Of a stretch of DNA of 64,000 nt, positions 57,448 through 64,000 are shown in pieces (position 1 is the first letter of the stretch; every line of letters starts with the position of its first letter). The position numbers were made by a program, and so were the translations under genes. Below the pieces are notes generated by a model. It was not told where the DNA came from. It made no database searches and saw only the letters and a list, made by a program, of their open reading frames with translations. Origin of the DNA: Brucella haematophila (GTDB taxonomy: Bacteria > Pseudomonadota > Alphaproteobacteria > Rhizobiales > Rhizobiaceae); assembly GCF_005938105.1 (NCBI RefSeq), contig NZ_VCPE01000002.1:248001-312000 (forward strand). The letters are read 5' to 3'.

Positions 57448-58659
57448 CTACATGCGTCGCAGCACGGGCGGGGCCAGCGTCAGCAGTCCGGCCAGCGTCA
57501 TGGCAAAGCCAACCCACAAGGGCGCATGGAGACCATATCCTGCTTCCATAGCCTGACCGCCGATCCACGGGCCAAGGCCGAGACCAATATTGATGACCGA
57601 TGCATGCATTGCATTCACCAATGTGCCGGGATGGGCAATGCGCATCACACGGGCCACGAAGGCTGGGTTCAGTGCAATTCCCGTCAAGCCGATCATCACA
57701 ATGGCAAGGATCGCAGCCGGCTTGAGTTCGGCGAAGAGCGCGAAGATCAGCATGGCCGCAAGCATCACCACAAGGCCCGCAAAGATGGTCACGATCGTGT
57801 GCCGGTCGGCAAAACGACCGGAAACATAGTTGCCGACGATATTGGCCGCGCCATAGACGGCGAGCAGAAACGGAACCTGCATGGCCGAGAAACCGGCCAG
57901 TTCCACGGTGATTGGCGACAAATAGCTGTAAACCGCAAAGGACGAGCCGATGACCAGCGCGCTGGTGGCATAGGCCGCCCAGAGCTTCGGCTTGCGCATT
58001 TCCGCCAGTTCCGAGCGAAGGTCAGCCTGCGGTCCGTCACGGGTCGTTTCGATCTTCAGCGCGATGACCAGCGCGCACAGCAGAATGAGAACCACGATGC
58101 TCCAGAAGCTGGCGCGCCAGCCGAATGCGTTGGTGATCGCCGTGGCAATCGGAACGCCGAGCACGGTGCAGAGCATCAATCCGGCAAAGACCAGCGACGA
58201 TGCCCGCCCCCGCAATTCCGGCGCAACCAGTTGTGCGGTAATGGCCAGCATGAGGCCGAAACTCGTCGCTGCGGCCATGCCGGTCAGCACACGGGCGGCC
58301 AAAAGCACATGGAAATTGCTGGTGGAGGCGGCCACGCTCTGGGCAAGCGCGTAGAAAATCAAAAGGCCTAGCAGCCCACGCTTGTTCTCGATCTTCAGGG
58401 CCAGAAACAGCACGGTCACCAGCGGACCGCCGATCATCATGCCCAAAGCATAGAGCGAGATCAGATTGCCGATATCCGCAATGGACCGGCCAAAAGCCTC
58501 CTGCAACGAAGGCATCATGCCCGAGATCATCAATTCGGAGGTCGTCAGCGCAAAAACGCCGAGACTGAGGCAATAGACAACCATCGGTATTGCCCGCGCC
58601 TCTTTACGGGACGCAACCGCCCCTTCCGCCGCAAGGGCGGATTCGCACGAATCGTTCAT
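57448..58659 (-). CDS. MFS transporter, DHA1-type drug/sugar efflux
   Basis: The 403-residue protein has 12 predicted membrane helices (first at about 25-45: VVYCLSLGVFALTTSELMIS) and the loop GALGMMIGGPLV-type signature seen as SLYALGMMIGGPLVTVLFLA. The VARVMRIAHP region is in the second half. It belongs to the AraJ/YdhP/CmlA-like group of 12-TM exporters; substrate is unknown. It is divergent from the TetR gene, which probably controls it. It has no signal of degradation. Confidence 0.9.
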   Translation of the reverse strand: MNDSCESALAAEGAVASRKEARAIPMVVYCLSLGVFALTTSELMISGMMPSLQEAFGRSIADIGNLISLYALGMMIGGPLVTVLFLALKIENKRGLLGLLIFYALAQSVAASTSNFHVLLAARVLTGMAAATSFGLMLAITAQLVAPELRGRASSLVFAGLMLCTVLGVPIATAITNAFGWRASFWSIVVLILLCALVIALKIETTRDGPQADLRSELAEMRKPKLWAAYATSALVIGSSFAVYSYLSPITVELAGFSAMQVPFLLAVYGAANIVGNYVSGRFADRHTIVTIFAGLVVMLAAMLIFALFAELKPAAILAIVMIGLTGIALNPAFVARVMRIAHPGTLVNAMHASVINIGLGLGPWIGGQAMEAGYGLHAPLWVGFAMTLAGLLTLAPPVLRRM

Positions 58660-58690
58660 GGAGACGAATCCCTATTTATGTAATAATGAT

Positions 58691-58737
58691 TATATAATTC
58701 ATATCGACTTGTTCGGAGAGGTCAAGCGAATTATATA
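58691..58737. promoter_or_regulatory. Candidate operator for the TetR/MFS pair
   Basis: TATATAATTC (58691-58700) and its exact inverted complement GAATTATATA (58728-58737) flank a 27-base centre in the 104-base divergent region. Each arm could be bound by a TetR dimer, or the arms overlap the two promoters. AT-rich -10-like elements are within the arms. Confidence 0.55.
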
Positions 58738-58763
58738 AGACAGACTATAGAAAGGGAGGAAAA

Positions 58764-59372
58764 ATGGTTTCGCGCGGTCGCCCGCGCAGTTTCGATCGCG
58801 ATGCTGCGCTGGACAAGGTCATGAAGGTATTCTGGGCCAAAGGCTATGAATGCGCCCAGATCAGCGATTTCACGGCAGCCATAGGCATTACGCCGCCGAG
58901 CTTCTATGCCGCTTTTGGCAATAAGGAGCAGGCTTTTCGCGAGGCCGTCGATTTTTATCGGCGCACCATTGGCGCCACTCCCTTCGCAGCTCTGGAAGAC
59001 GCCGCCACCATTCAGGATGGCATACGCCTCTGGCTCGAATTGAGCGCGGACAGCGCCTTTGCCTGTCCGGCTGGCGGCTGCTTGATCAGCGTCAGTTCGA
59101 TCCAGTGCAAACCGGAGAATGTGCCGGTCAAGGAATTCCTGACTACCATTCGCCATACCAATCAGGAACTGCTTTCCAAGCGCCTGCAACGCGCCTTGCG
59201 CGAGGGCGACCTGCCGCCGGATACCGATATCACCCAGATGAGCGAGTTTTACCACGCAATCCAGCAGAGCCTCTCCTATGAGGCGCGCGACGGCAGTTCG
59301 CGTGCGGCAGTGCAAAAGATTATCGACATGGCCATGCGTGCCATGCCGCAACGTCAGGCTGTTCCTGCATGA
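58764..59372 (+). CDS. TetR-family transcriptional regulator
   Basis: The 202-residue protein starts RGRPRSFDRDAALDKVMKVF and has the TetR HTH (GYECAQISDFTAAIGITPPS, FYAAFGNKEQAFREAVDFY). A helical ligand domain with a Cys-rich segment ACPAGGCLISVSS follows, of the type common in AcrR/NemR-like regulators. It is divergent from the MFS transporter gene, with an inverted repeat between; a repressor of that gene is inferred. Confidence 0.92.
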   Translation: MVSRGRPRSFDRDAALDKVMKVFWAKGYECAQISDFTAAIGITPPSFYAAFGNKEQAFREAVDFYRRTIGATPFAALEDAATIQDGIRLWLELSADSAFACPAGGCLISVSSIQCKPENVPVKEFLTTIRHTNQELLSKRLQRALREGDLPPDTDITQMSEFYHAIQQSLSYEARDGSSRAAVQKIIDMAMRAMPQRQAVPA

Positions 59373-59403
59373 CGAAGACCGAAACCGCTCTTCTCCCCCT
59401 TAA

Positions 59404-60186
59404 CTAATTCAGCCACTTCCGCGTGGCCGCCTCAAAGGTTCCATCCTTCTGCGAAAGATGGAGCCATTGATTGACGAAAGCAGCCAAGTCCCCGTCCCGC
59501 TGGATCCAATATGCCTTCTCGACATAAGTGAACGGCTTTTTGACAGAAGCAGCGCACAAAATATCAGGATGCAGTTTCTGTTGCAGGCGCGCTTCCACGG
59601 CATCCGTCATCATCAGATCGGCCTTTCCGCCAGCAAGCGCGTCGAAAATGCCTTCATTGTCTTTCCATGGGATGAGCTGCACCTCTTTCAGATTTTCCCG
59701 CACGAAGGCTTCATTGGTGCCGCCCGGATTGAAAATCACCCGCACCGAAGGCTGGTCAACATTTGCAAGCGTTGCAAACTTGTCCTTATCCGCACAGCGG
59801 GTGAGCGGCGCTTTTCCGTCTTCCAGATAAGGCGTCGAGAACAGACCTGTCTTCTGCCGTTCAAGAGTGACTGAAACGCCACCCATGGCGATGTCGAACT
59901 TGCCGTCCGCGAAATCAGCGGAAAGATTTTTCCACGACGTCTGAACCAGTTGCAGCCGGACACCAAGCGCTTTGGAAAGAGCTTCCGCCTGATCGATATC
60001 GAAACCTTCGAATGATCCCGTTTCTGGCTTCTTGAAGCTGAATGGCCGGTAATCACCTGTCGTGCCGACTTTCAAAACACCGTCAGCCAGTATTCTGTCC
60101 AATCGGGACTTGTGGTCCGCATCGGCGAATGACGGTCGGGACAACAAGAAAATGAAGCAAAGCAAACAATAAAAAATAGGTCTCAT
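59404..60186 (-). CDS. PheC-like periplasmic cyclohexadienyl dehydratase / solute-binding-fold protein
   Basis: The 260-residue protein has a signal peptide (to about 21, SFA-DA). A two-lobed solute-binding fold follows: LDRILADGVLKVGTTGDYRP, GFDIDQAEALSKALGVRLQL, FDIAMGGVSVTLERQKTGLF, VRVIFNPGGTNEAFVRENLK and TDAVEARLQQKLHP. The GGVSVTLERQ and FNPGGTNE segments match cyclohexadienyl dehydratase (PheC) rather than an ordinary amino-acid binding protein. PheC dehydrates prephenate or arogenate in the periplasm. No ABC permease genes adjoin. Function by similarity only. Confidence 0.75.
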   Translation of the reverse strand: MRPIFYCLLCFIFLLSRPSFADADHKSRLDRILADGVLKVGTTGDYRPFSFKKPETGSFEGFDIDQAEALSKALGVRLQLVQTSWKNLSADFADGKFDIAMGGVSVTLERQKTGLFSTPYLEDGKAPLTRCADKDKFATLANVDQPSVRVIFNPGGTNEAFVRENLKEVQLIPWKDNEGIFDALAGGKADLMMTDAVEARLQQKLHPDILCAASVKKPFTYVEKAYWIQRDGDLAAFVNQWLHLSQKDGTFEAATRKWLN

Positions 60187-60225
60187 TTAAAAAACTGCCT
60201 TCACAAAAGACATAAGCATGAACGA

Positions 60226-60251
60226 AAAAGGCCCCGTTTCCGGGGCCTTTT
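60226..60251 (-). terminator. Rho-independent terminator after pheT
   Basis: AAAAGGCCCCG-TTTC-CGGGGCCTTTT is followed by T residues on the minus strand, 3 bases past the pheT stop. It probably also marks the start region of the PheC-like gene. Confidence 0.9.
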
Positions 60252-60254
60252 GAT

Positions 60255-62669
60255 TTATCCGCGCAGTACGCCGCCGGTCTGTTTGACGACGCTAGCCACG
60301 ACCTGCTTCGACAGTGCTTCGAGATCCTCGTCAGTCAGGGTGCGATCCTGCGGCTGCAGCAGCACTTCCACCGCGATCGATTTCTTGCCTTCGCCAAGCG
60401 ATGCGCCCGTGAAGATATCGAACACCTGCACACCGACGATCAGCTTCTTGTCGGCAGCGGAAACCGCTTTCACGACATTGCCTGCTTCGACATTCGCATC
60501 GACCACAAAGGCATAATCGCGCTTGAGGCTCTGGAACTGCGACAGGTTGAGCGCTGGCTTAGTGCGGGTCGCCTTTGCCTTCGGCTCTGGGATCGCATCG
60601 ATATAGATTTCGAAGCCGCAGAGATTGCCCGATACATCGAGCGCTTCCAGCGTGTCCGGATGGAACTCGCCGAAGGTGCCGAGCACGACCTTGGGGCCGA
60701 GTTTCAGCGTGCCCGAACGACCCGGATGGAACCATTCCGGACCACCGGCTTCGATCTGGATGCGATCAACCGGCGCACCGGCAGCTTCCAATGCGGCCAG
60801 TGCATCGGCCTTGGCGTCGAACACACCGACCGTCGCGGCATTGCCGGACCAGAAACGGCCAGCGCCTTCAACGCCCGCCGTTCCACGACGGATACCGCCC
60901 GCCACACGGCGCTGCTTCTCCGGCGTGTCGCCTTCGTAAATGCCCGACACTTCGAACAAAGCGATATCGCCGAAACCGCGATCAGCATTGCGCTGTGCCG
61001 CAGCCAGCAGGCCGGGCAGTAGCGACGGACGCATATCCGACATGTCGGATGCAATCGGGTTGGCGAGCTTCAGTTCCGGCTGGCCGCCGCCAAATGCCTT
61101 GGCCTGCGCTTCGGAAATGAAGGAATAGGTCACCGCTTCCAGCATGCCACGCGACGCGAGCATGCGGCGGGCATGGCGCGTGCGGATCTGCAAGGTGGTC
61201 AGGATGCGGCCATTGACGGCGCCATGGCTCGGCAGCGGCTGCGGCTCAATCTGGTTGATGCCGTGAATACGCATGACTTCTTCAACGAGGTCGGCCTTGC
61301 CTTCCACGTCTCCGCGCCATGTCGGCACCGTCGCCTTGATGACCTTGCCGTCACCTTCAACACCGAAACCGAGGCGCTTGAGAATATCCAGCGAGGCATC
61401 GTAGGAAACCTCGATACCCGTCAGGCGCTTCACTTCCGTGACCGGGAAGTCGATGACGCGCGACGCAGGAGCCTTGTAACCGACAACGTCGAGAACCGTC
61501 GGCTGTCCGCCGCACAGATCGAGAACCAGCTTGGTCGCAATTTCCGCACCCGGAACCATCATTTCCGGATCGACGCCGCGTTCGAAACGATAGCGCGCAT
61601 CGGTGACGATGCCGAGTTCACGGCCCGTGCGTGCGATCATGCGCGCATCCCACAGAGCGGATTCGATCAGCACATCCGTGGTGTTTTCGTCGCAGCCCGA
61701 ATGCTCACCGCCCATAATACCGGCAATCGATTCGGGGCCGTTCTCATCGGCAATGATGTACATGCCGGTGTTCAGCTTGTACTCGCGCTGGTCGAGCGCC
61801 AGAATGGTTTCGCCATCCTTGGCGGCACGCACCGTCAGATTGCCCTTGACCTTGGCGGCGTCGAACACATGCAGCGGACGGCCGTGATCGAAGGTCACGT
61901 AATTGGTGATATCCACCAGTGCATTGATGGGGCGCAGACCGATTGCCTTCAGACGCTGCTGCATCCATTTCGGGCTCGGGCCGTTCTTCACGCCCTTGAC
62001 CATGCGCAGCGCAAAGCCGAGGCAGAACGGGTTTTCCCCATTCTGATCGAGAATGATCTTGACCGGCGTTTCGCCTTCGCCCTTGGCGGCGGCAGGCAGC
62101 GTGTTCTTCAGCGTGCCGAGACCGGCGGCTGCCAGATCGCGGGCAATGCCGTGAATACCGGTGCAATCGGCGCGGTTTGGCGTGAGGCCGATTTCGATGA
62201 TCGGATCATCAAGGCCCATATAGGCCGCAAAGCTGGTGCCCACCGGTGCATTTTCCGGCAGATCGATGATGCCGTTGTGCTCGTCGGACAGTTCCAGCTC
62301 GCGCTCGGAACACATCATGCCGAAGCTCTCGACGCCGCGAATCTTGCCGACCGACAGCGTGACATCAAGACCCGGAACATAGTCGCCCGGACGGCCCAGA
62401 ACACCGACCAGCCCGGCGCGGGCGTTCGGCGCACCGCAAACAACCTGTACCGGCTTGCCATCGCCCGTATCGACGGAGAGCACGCGCAGCTTGTCAGCAT
62501 CGGGATGCTGGGTGGCGCTCACCACCTTGGCGATCTTGAAAGCCTTGAAGGCAGCCCGGTCATCGACCGATTCCACTTCAAGACCGATATCGGTCAGTTT
62601 CTCGACGATCTGGTCGAGCGTCGCGTCGGTTTCAAGGTGATCCTTGAGCCAGGAAAGCGTGAATTTCAT
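60255..62669 (-). CDS. pheT: Phenylalanine--tRNA ligase beta subunit
   Basis: PheT forms the alpha2-beta2 enzyme with PheS that charges tRNA-Phe. The 804-residue protein starts [20 protein letters not shown], then an EMAP/OB tRNA-binding domain ([30 protein letters not shown]), the B3/B4 editing domain and the B5 domain ([31 protein letters not shown]). The FDX-ACB anticodon-binding C-terminus ([20 protein letters not shown]) is complete. It follows pheS by 21 bases. Confidence 0.97.
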   Translation of the reverse strand: MKFTLSWLKDHLETDATLDQIVEKLTDIGLEVESVDDRAAFKAFKIAKVVSATQHPDADKLRVLSVDTGDGKPVQVVCGAPNARAGLVGVLGRPGDYVPGLDVTLSVGKIRGVESFGMMCSERELELSDEHNGIIDLPENAPVGTSFAAYMGLDDPIIEIGLTPNRADCTGIHGIARDLAAAGLGTLKNTLPAAAKGEGETPVKIILDQNGENPFCLGFALRMVKGVKNGPSPKWMQQRLKAIGLRPINALVDITNYVTFDHGRPLHVFDAAKVKGNLTVRAAKDGETILALDQREYKLNTGMYIIADENGPESIAGIMGGEHSGCDENTTDVLIESALWDARMIARTGRELGIVTDARYRFERGVDPEMMVPGAEIATKLVLDLCGGQPTVLDVVGYKAPASRVIDFPVTEVKRLTGIEVSYDASLDILKRLGFGVEGDGKVIKATVPTWRGDVEGKADLVEEVMRIHGINQIEPQPLPSHGAVNGRILTTLQIRTRHARRMLASRGMLEAVTYSFISEAQAKAFGGGQPELKLANPIASDMSDMRPSLLPGLLAAAQRNADRGFGDIALFEVSGIYEGDTPEKQRRVAGGIRRGTAGVEGAGRFWSGNAATVGVFDAKADALAALEAAGAPVDRIQIEAGGPEWFHPGRSGTLKLGPKVVLGTFGEFHPDTLEALDVSGNLCGFEIYIDAIPEPKAKATRTKPALNLSQFQSLKRDYAFVVDANVEAGNVVKAVSAADKKLIVGVQVFDIFTGASLGEGKKSIAVEVLLQPQDRTLTDEDLEALSKQVVASVVKQTGGVLRG

Positions 62670-62690
62670 TTGTGTATCCCTTTCCTGTCC

Positions 62691-63800
62691 TTACGCGCTC
62701 AGACCACCGAACAGCGTCGGCAGATCGAGCGGACGGAAACCGTAATGGTTGATCCAGCGCACATCGGCGTCGAAGAAGGCACGCAGATCCGGCATGCCGT
62801 ATTTCAGCATGGCGATGCGGTCGATGCCCATGCCCCAGGCAAAGCCCTGATAGATGTCCGGATCATAACCGGAAGCGCGCAGCACATTCGGATGCACCAT
62901 GCCGCAGCCCAGAATTTCGAGCCAGTCATTGCCTTCGCCGAACTTCACATGCGGGCCGGAACGGTCGCACTGGATATCCACTTCGACAGACGGTTCCGTG
63001 AACGGGAAGAAGCTCGGACGCATGCGCATCGTCACCGAAGGCACTTCGAAGAACGCCTTGCAGAACTCTTCCAGCACCCATTTCATGTTGGCGACATTGG
63101 CCGACTTGTCCACGACCAGACCTTCGACCTGATGGAACATCGGCGAATGGGTGGCGTCGGAATCCATACGATAGGTCTTGCCCGGGATCACGATGCGGAT
63201 CGGCTCGTCGCGGCCTTCCTTGTCACGGATCGCTGCGAACTTCTCCATCGTGTGCACCTGCACCGGCGAGGTGTGCGTGCGCAGAAGCTTGCGCTCGCCC
63301 TTCTCGTCCGGATTGAAGAAGAACGTGTCGTGCATTTCGCGCGCCGGGTGCCCTTCCGGGAAATTCAGCGCTGTGAAATTGTAGTAATCGGTTTCGATAT
63401 CCGGGCCTTCGGCAATCGAGAACCCCATATCGGCGAAGATCGCGGTGATTTCGTCCACCACCTGGGAAATCGGATGAATGCGACCGCGCGAAGCAGCACT
63501 TTCACGGACCGGCAGCGTCACATCGACCTTTTCGCGCTCAAGGCGGGCGGCAACCGCAGCCTTGCGCAGCGCAGTCTTGCGCTCGGTCAGCGCATCGGTG
63601 ACGCGGTTCTTCAAACCGTTGATCGCCGGTCCCTGAACCTGGCGCTCTTCTGGCGTCATGGTGCCAAGCAGCTTCAGCTTCTCGGAAACCGTGCCCTTCT
63701 TGCCCAGTGCCGCGACGCGGACCGCTTCAATCGCCTGCTCGTCGCTGGCGGCGGCGATTTCGCCCATGATCGTTTGTTCGAGTTGTTCAAGATCGCTCAT
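62691..63800 (-). CDS. pheS: Phenylalanine--tRNA ligase alpha subunit
   Basis: The 369-residue class II catalytic subunit has a coiled-coil N-terminus ([36 protein letters not shown]). Motif 1-type [34 protein letters not shown], motif 2 area [20 protein letters not shown] and motif 3 [17 protein letters not shown] complete the fold. The active-site residues are intact. ATG 63800 has AGGGAC about 8 nt upstream. Its leader carries repeated segments and a short ORF (see findings). Confidence 0.97.
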   Translation of the reverse strand: MSDLEQLEQTIMGEIAAASDEQAIEAVRVAALGKKGTVSEKLKLLGTMTPEERQVQGPAINGLKNRVTDALTERKTALRKAAVAARLEREKVDVTLPVRESAASRGRIHPISQVVDEITAIFADMGFSIAEGPDIETDYYNFTALNFPEGHPAREMHDTFFFNPDEKGERKLLRTHTSPVQVHTMEKFAAIRDKEGRDEPIRIVIPGKTYRMDSDATHSPMFHQVEGLVVDKSANVANMKWVLEEFCKAFFEVPSVTMRMRPSFFPFTEPSVEVDIQCDRSGPHVKFGEGNDWLEILGCGMVHPNVLRASGYDPDIYQGFAWGMGIDRIAMLKYGMPDLRAFFDADVRWINHYGFRPLDLPTLFGGLSA

Positions 63801-63803
63801 TTG

Positions 63804-63923
63804 TTACGTCCCTGTCGCGTCTTAGACGCTCCACGCCTCTTGGTTAGCTTCCCACTCGTGTCTAAAGACACTCGTCGCCTCTTGGTTTACGTCCCTGTCG
63901 CGCCTGCAACGTCCACGCCTCTT
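63804..63923. repeat. Direct repeats in the pheS leader
   Basis: The 16-base TTACGTCCCTGTCGCG occurs at 63804-63819 and 63887-63902, and TCCACGCCTCTT at 63830-63841 and 63912-63923, so the order is repeated with an 82-83 base period. CGCCTCTTGGTT also occurs at 63834 and 63876. Function is unknown; an internal duplication of the leader is the simplest reading. Confidence 0.8.
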
Positions 63924-63926
63924 CAT
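63822..63926 (-). CDS. Possible 34-codon leader ORF upstream of pheS
   Basis: A minus-strand ATG at 63926 opens 34 codons ending in TAA at 63822. The predicted peptide is basic at the start (MKRRGRCRRDRDV) and then repeats NQEA-Ser/Trp-SV (residues 14-20 and 28-34). It contains one Phe codon only, so a classical phenylalanine attenuation peptide is not supported. No good ribosome site was seen before the ATG. It may be chance produced by the direct repeats. Confidence 0.3.
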   Translation of the reverse strand: MKRRGRCRRDRDVNQEATSVFRHEWEANQEAWSV

Positions 63927-63964
63927 CGGCGATATTTGCGGTGGGCACCAGATAAGAAAGAAAA

Positions 63965-63994
63965 ACCCGCGCCAGCCGAGCCAGCGCGGGTTCC
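63965..63994 (-). terminator. Rho-independent terminator upstream of pheS
   Basis: AACCCGCGC/GCGCGGGTT arms with an 11-base loop are followed on the minus strand by TTTCTTTCTT. It most likely ends the gene upstream of pheS that lies outside the window (rplT in many relatives). Being about 160 bases before pheS, it could instead be part of the pheST leader. Confidence 0.8.
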
Positions 63995-64000
63995 CCAAAT

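Noticed and set aside
63822-63926. Phenylalanine attenuation leader peptide
   Set aside because: Only one Phe codon in 34 and no T run between the ORF and pheS; reported as an unexplained leader ORF instead.

Overview
The window is chromosomal DNA of an alphaproteobacterium of the order Hyphomicrobiales (Rhizobiales). It is most likely an Ochrobactrum-type Brucella (B. anthropi/B. intermedia group). The evidence is gene order (pnp-rpsO-truB-rbfA-infB-ylxR-nusA-rimP-trmB-metK-lnt-corC-ybeY-phoH-miaB-olsA-rimI-tsaB, then pstSCAB-phoU-phoB), protein sequences that resemble remembered Brucella proteins but differ in detail (for example the RimP C-terminus), and short palindromic intergenic repeats of rhizobial type. 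No tRNA, rRNA, CRISPR array, insertion sequence or prophage was seen.

Layout. (1) 1-21.3 kb: a long, almost entirely minus-strand block of translation, RNA and envelope housekeeping genes: pnp (cut by the window edge), rpsO, truB, rbfA, infB, a YlxR-type RNA-binding protein, nusA, rimP, trmB, metK, an Xre regulator (PraR-like), lnt, a CorC/TlyC CBS protein, ybeY, phoH, miaB, olsA, rimI and tsaB. (2) 21.5-25 kb: dps, an M29 aminopeptidase, a small lipoprotein and a SleB-type cell-wall hydrolase. (3) 25.5-32 kb: the phosphate regulon pstS-pstC-pstA-pstB-phoU-phoB with a clear triple Pho box upstream of pstS; phoR is not in the cluster. (4) 32-41.5 kb: an aminotransferase, a YbaN-like membrane protein, an RlpA-like protein, and a two-gene cassette of an RLAN-domain RimK-like ATP-grasp ligase overlapping a GNAT/C39-peptidase fusion. 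A periplasmic transglutaminase-like cysteine protease lies beside the cassette. Then come a VOC protein, a RecA/DnaB-like ATPase preceded by a 10-codon coupled leader ORF, and the ComM-like AAA protein. (5) 41.6-44.4 kb: a large autotransporter whose passenger carries RTX-like repeats. (6) 44.6-54 kb: gshB, a luciferase-like oxidoreductase, an SMP-30 hydrolase, DUF1330, pyrF, an FMN reductase, pmtA, dnaJ and dnaK. (7) 54-64 kb: an oxidoreductase, a nucleotidyltransferase-like protein, an unknown membrane/secreted pair, a divergent MFS/TetR pair, a PheC-like periplasmic protein, pheT and pheS.

The genes are mostly ordinary housekeeping. The least explained parts are the amidoligase/acetyltransferase-protease cassette at 34.8-37.4 kb, the coupled mini-ORF and ATPase at 39.2-39.9 kb, the RTX-like autotransporter, the repeat-containing pheS leader with a 34-codon ORF, and several families of palindromic intergenic repeats. 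Similarity statements come from recognising sequences by eye; no database search was run.
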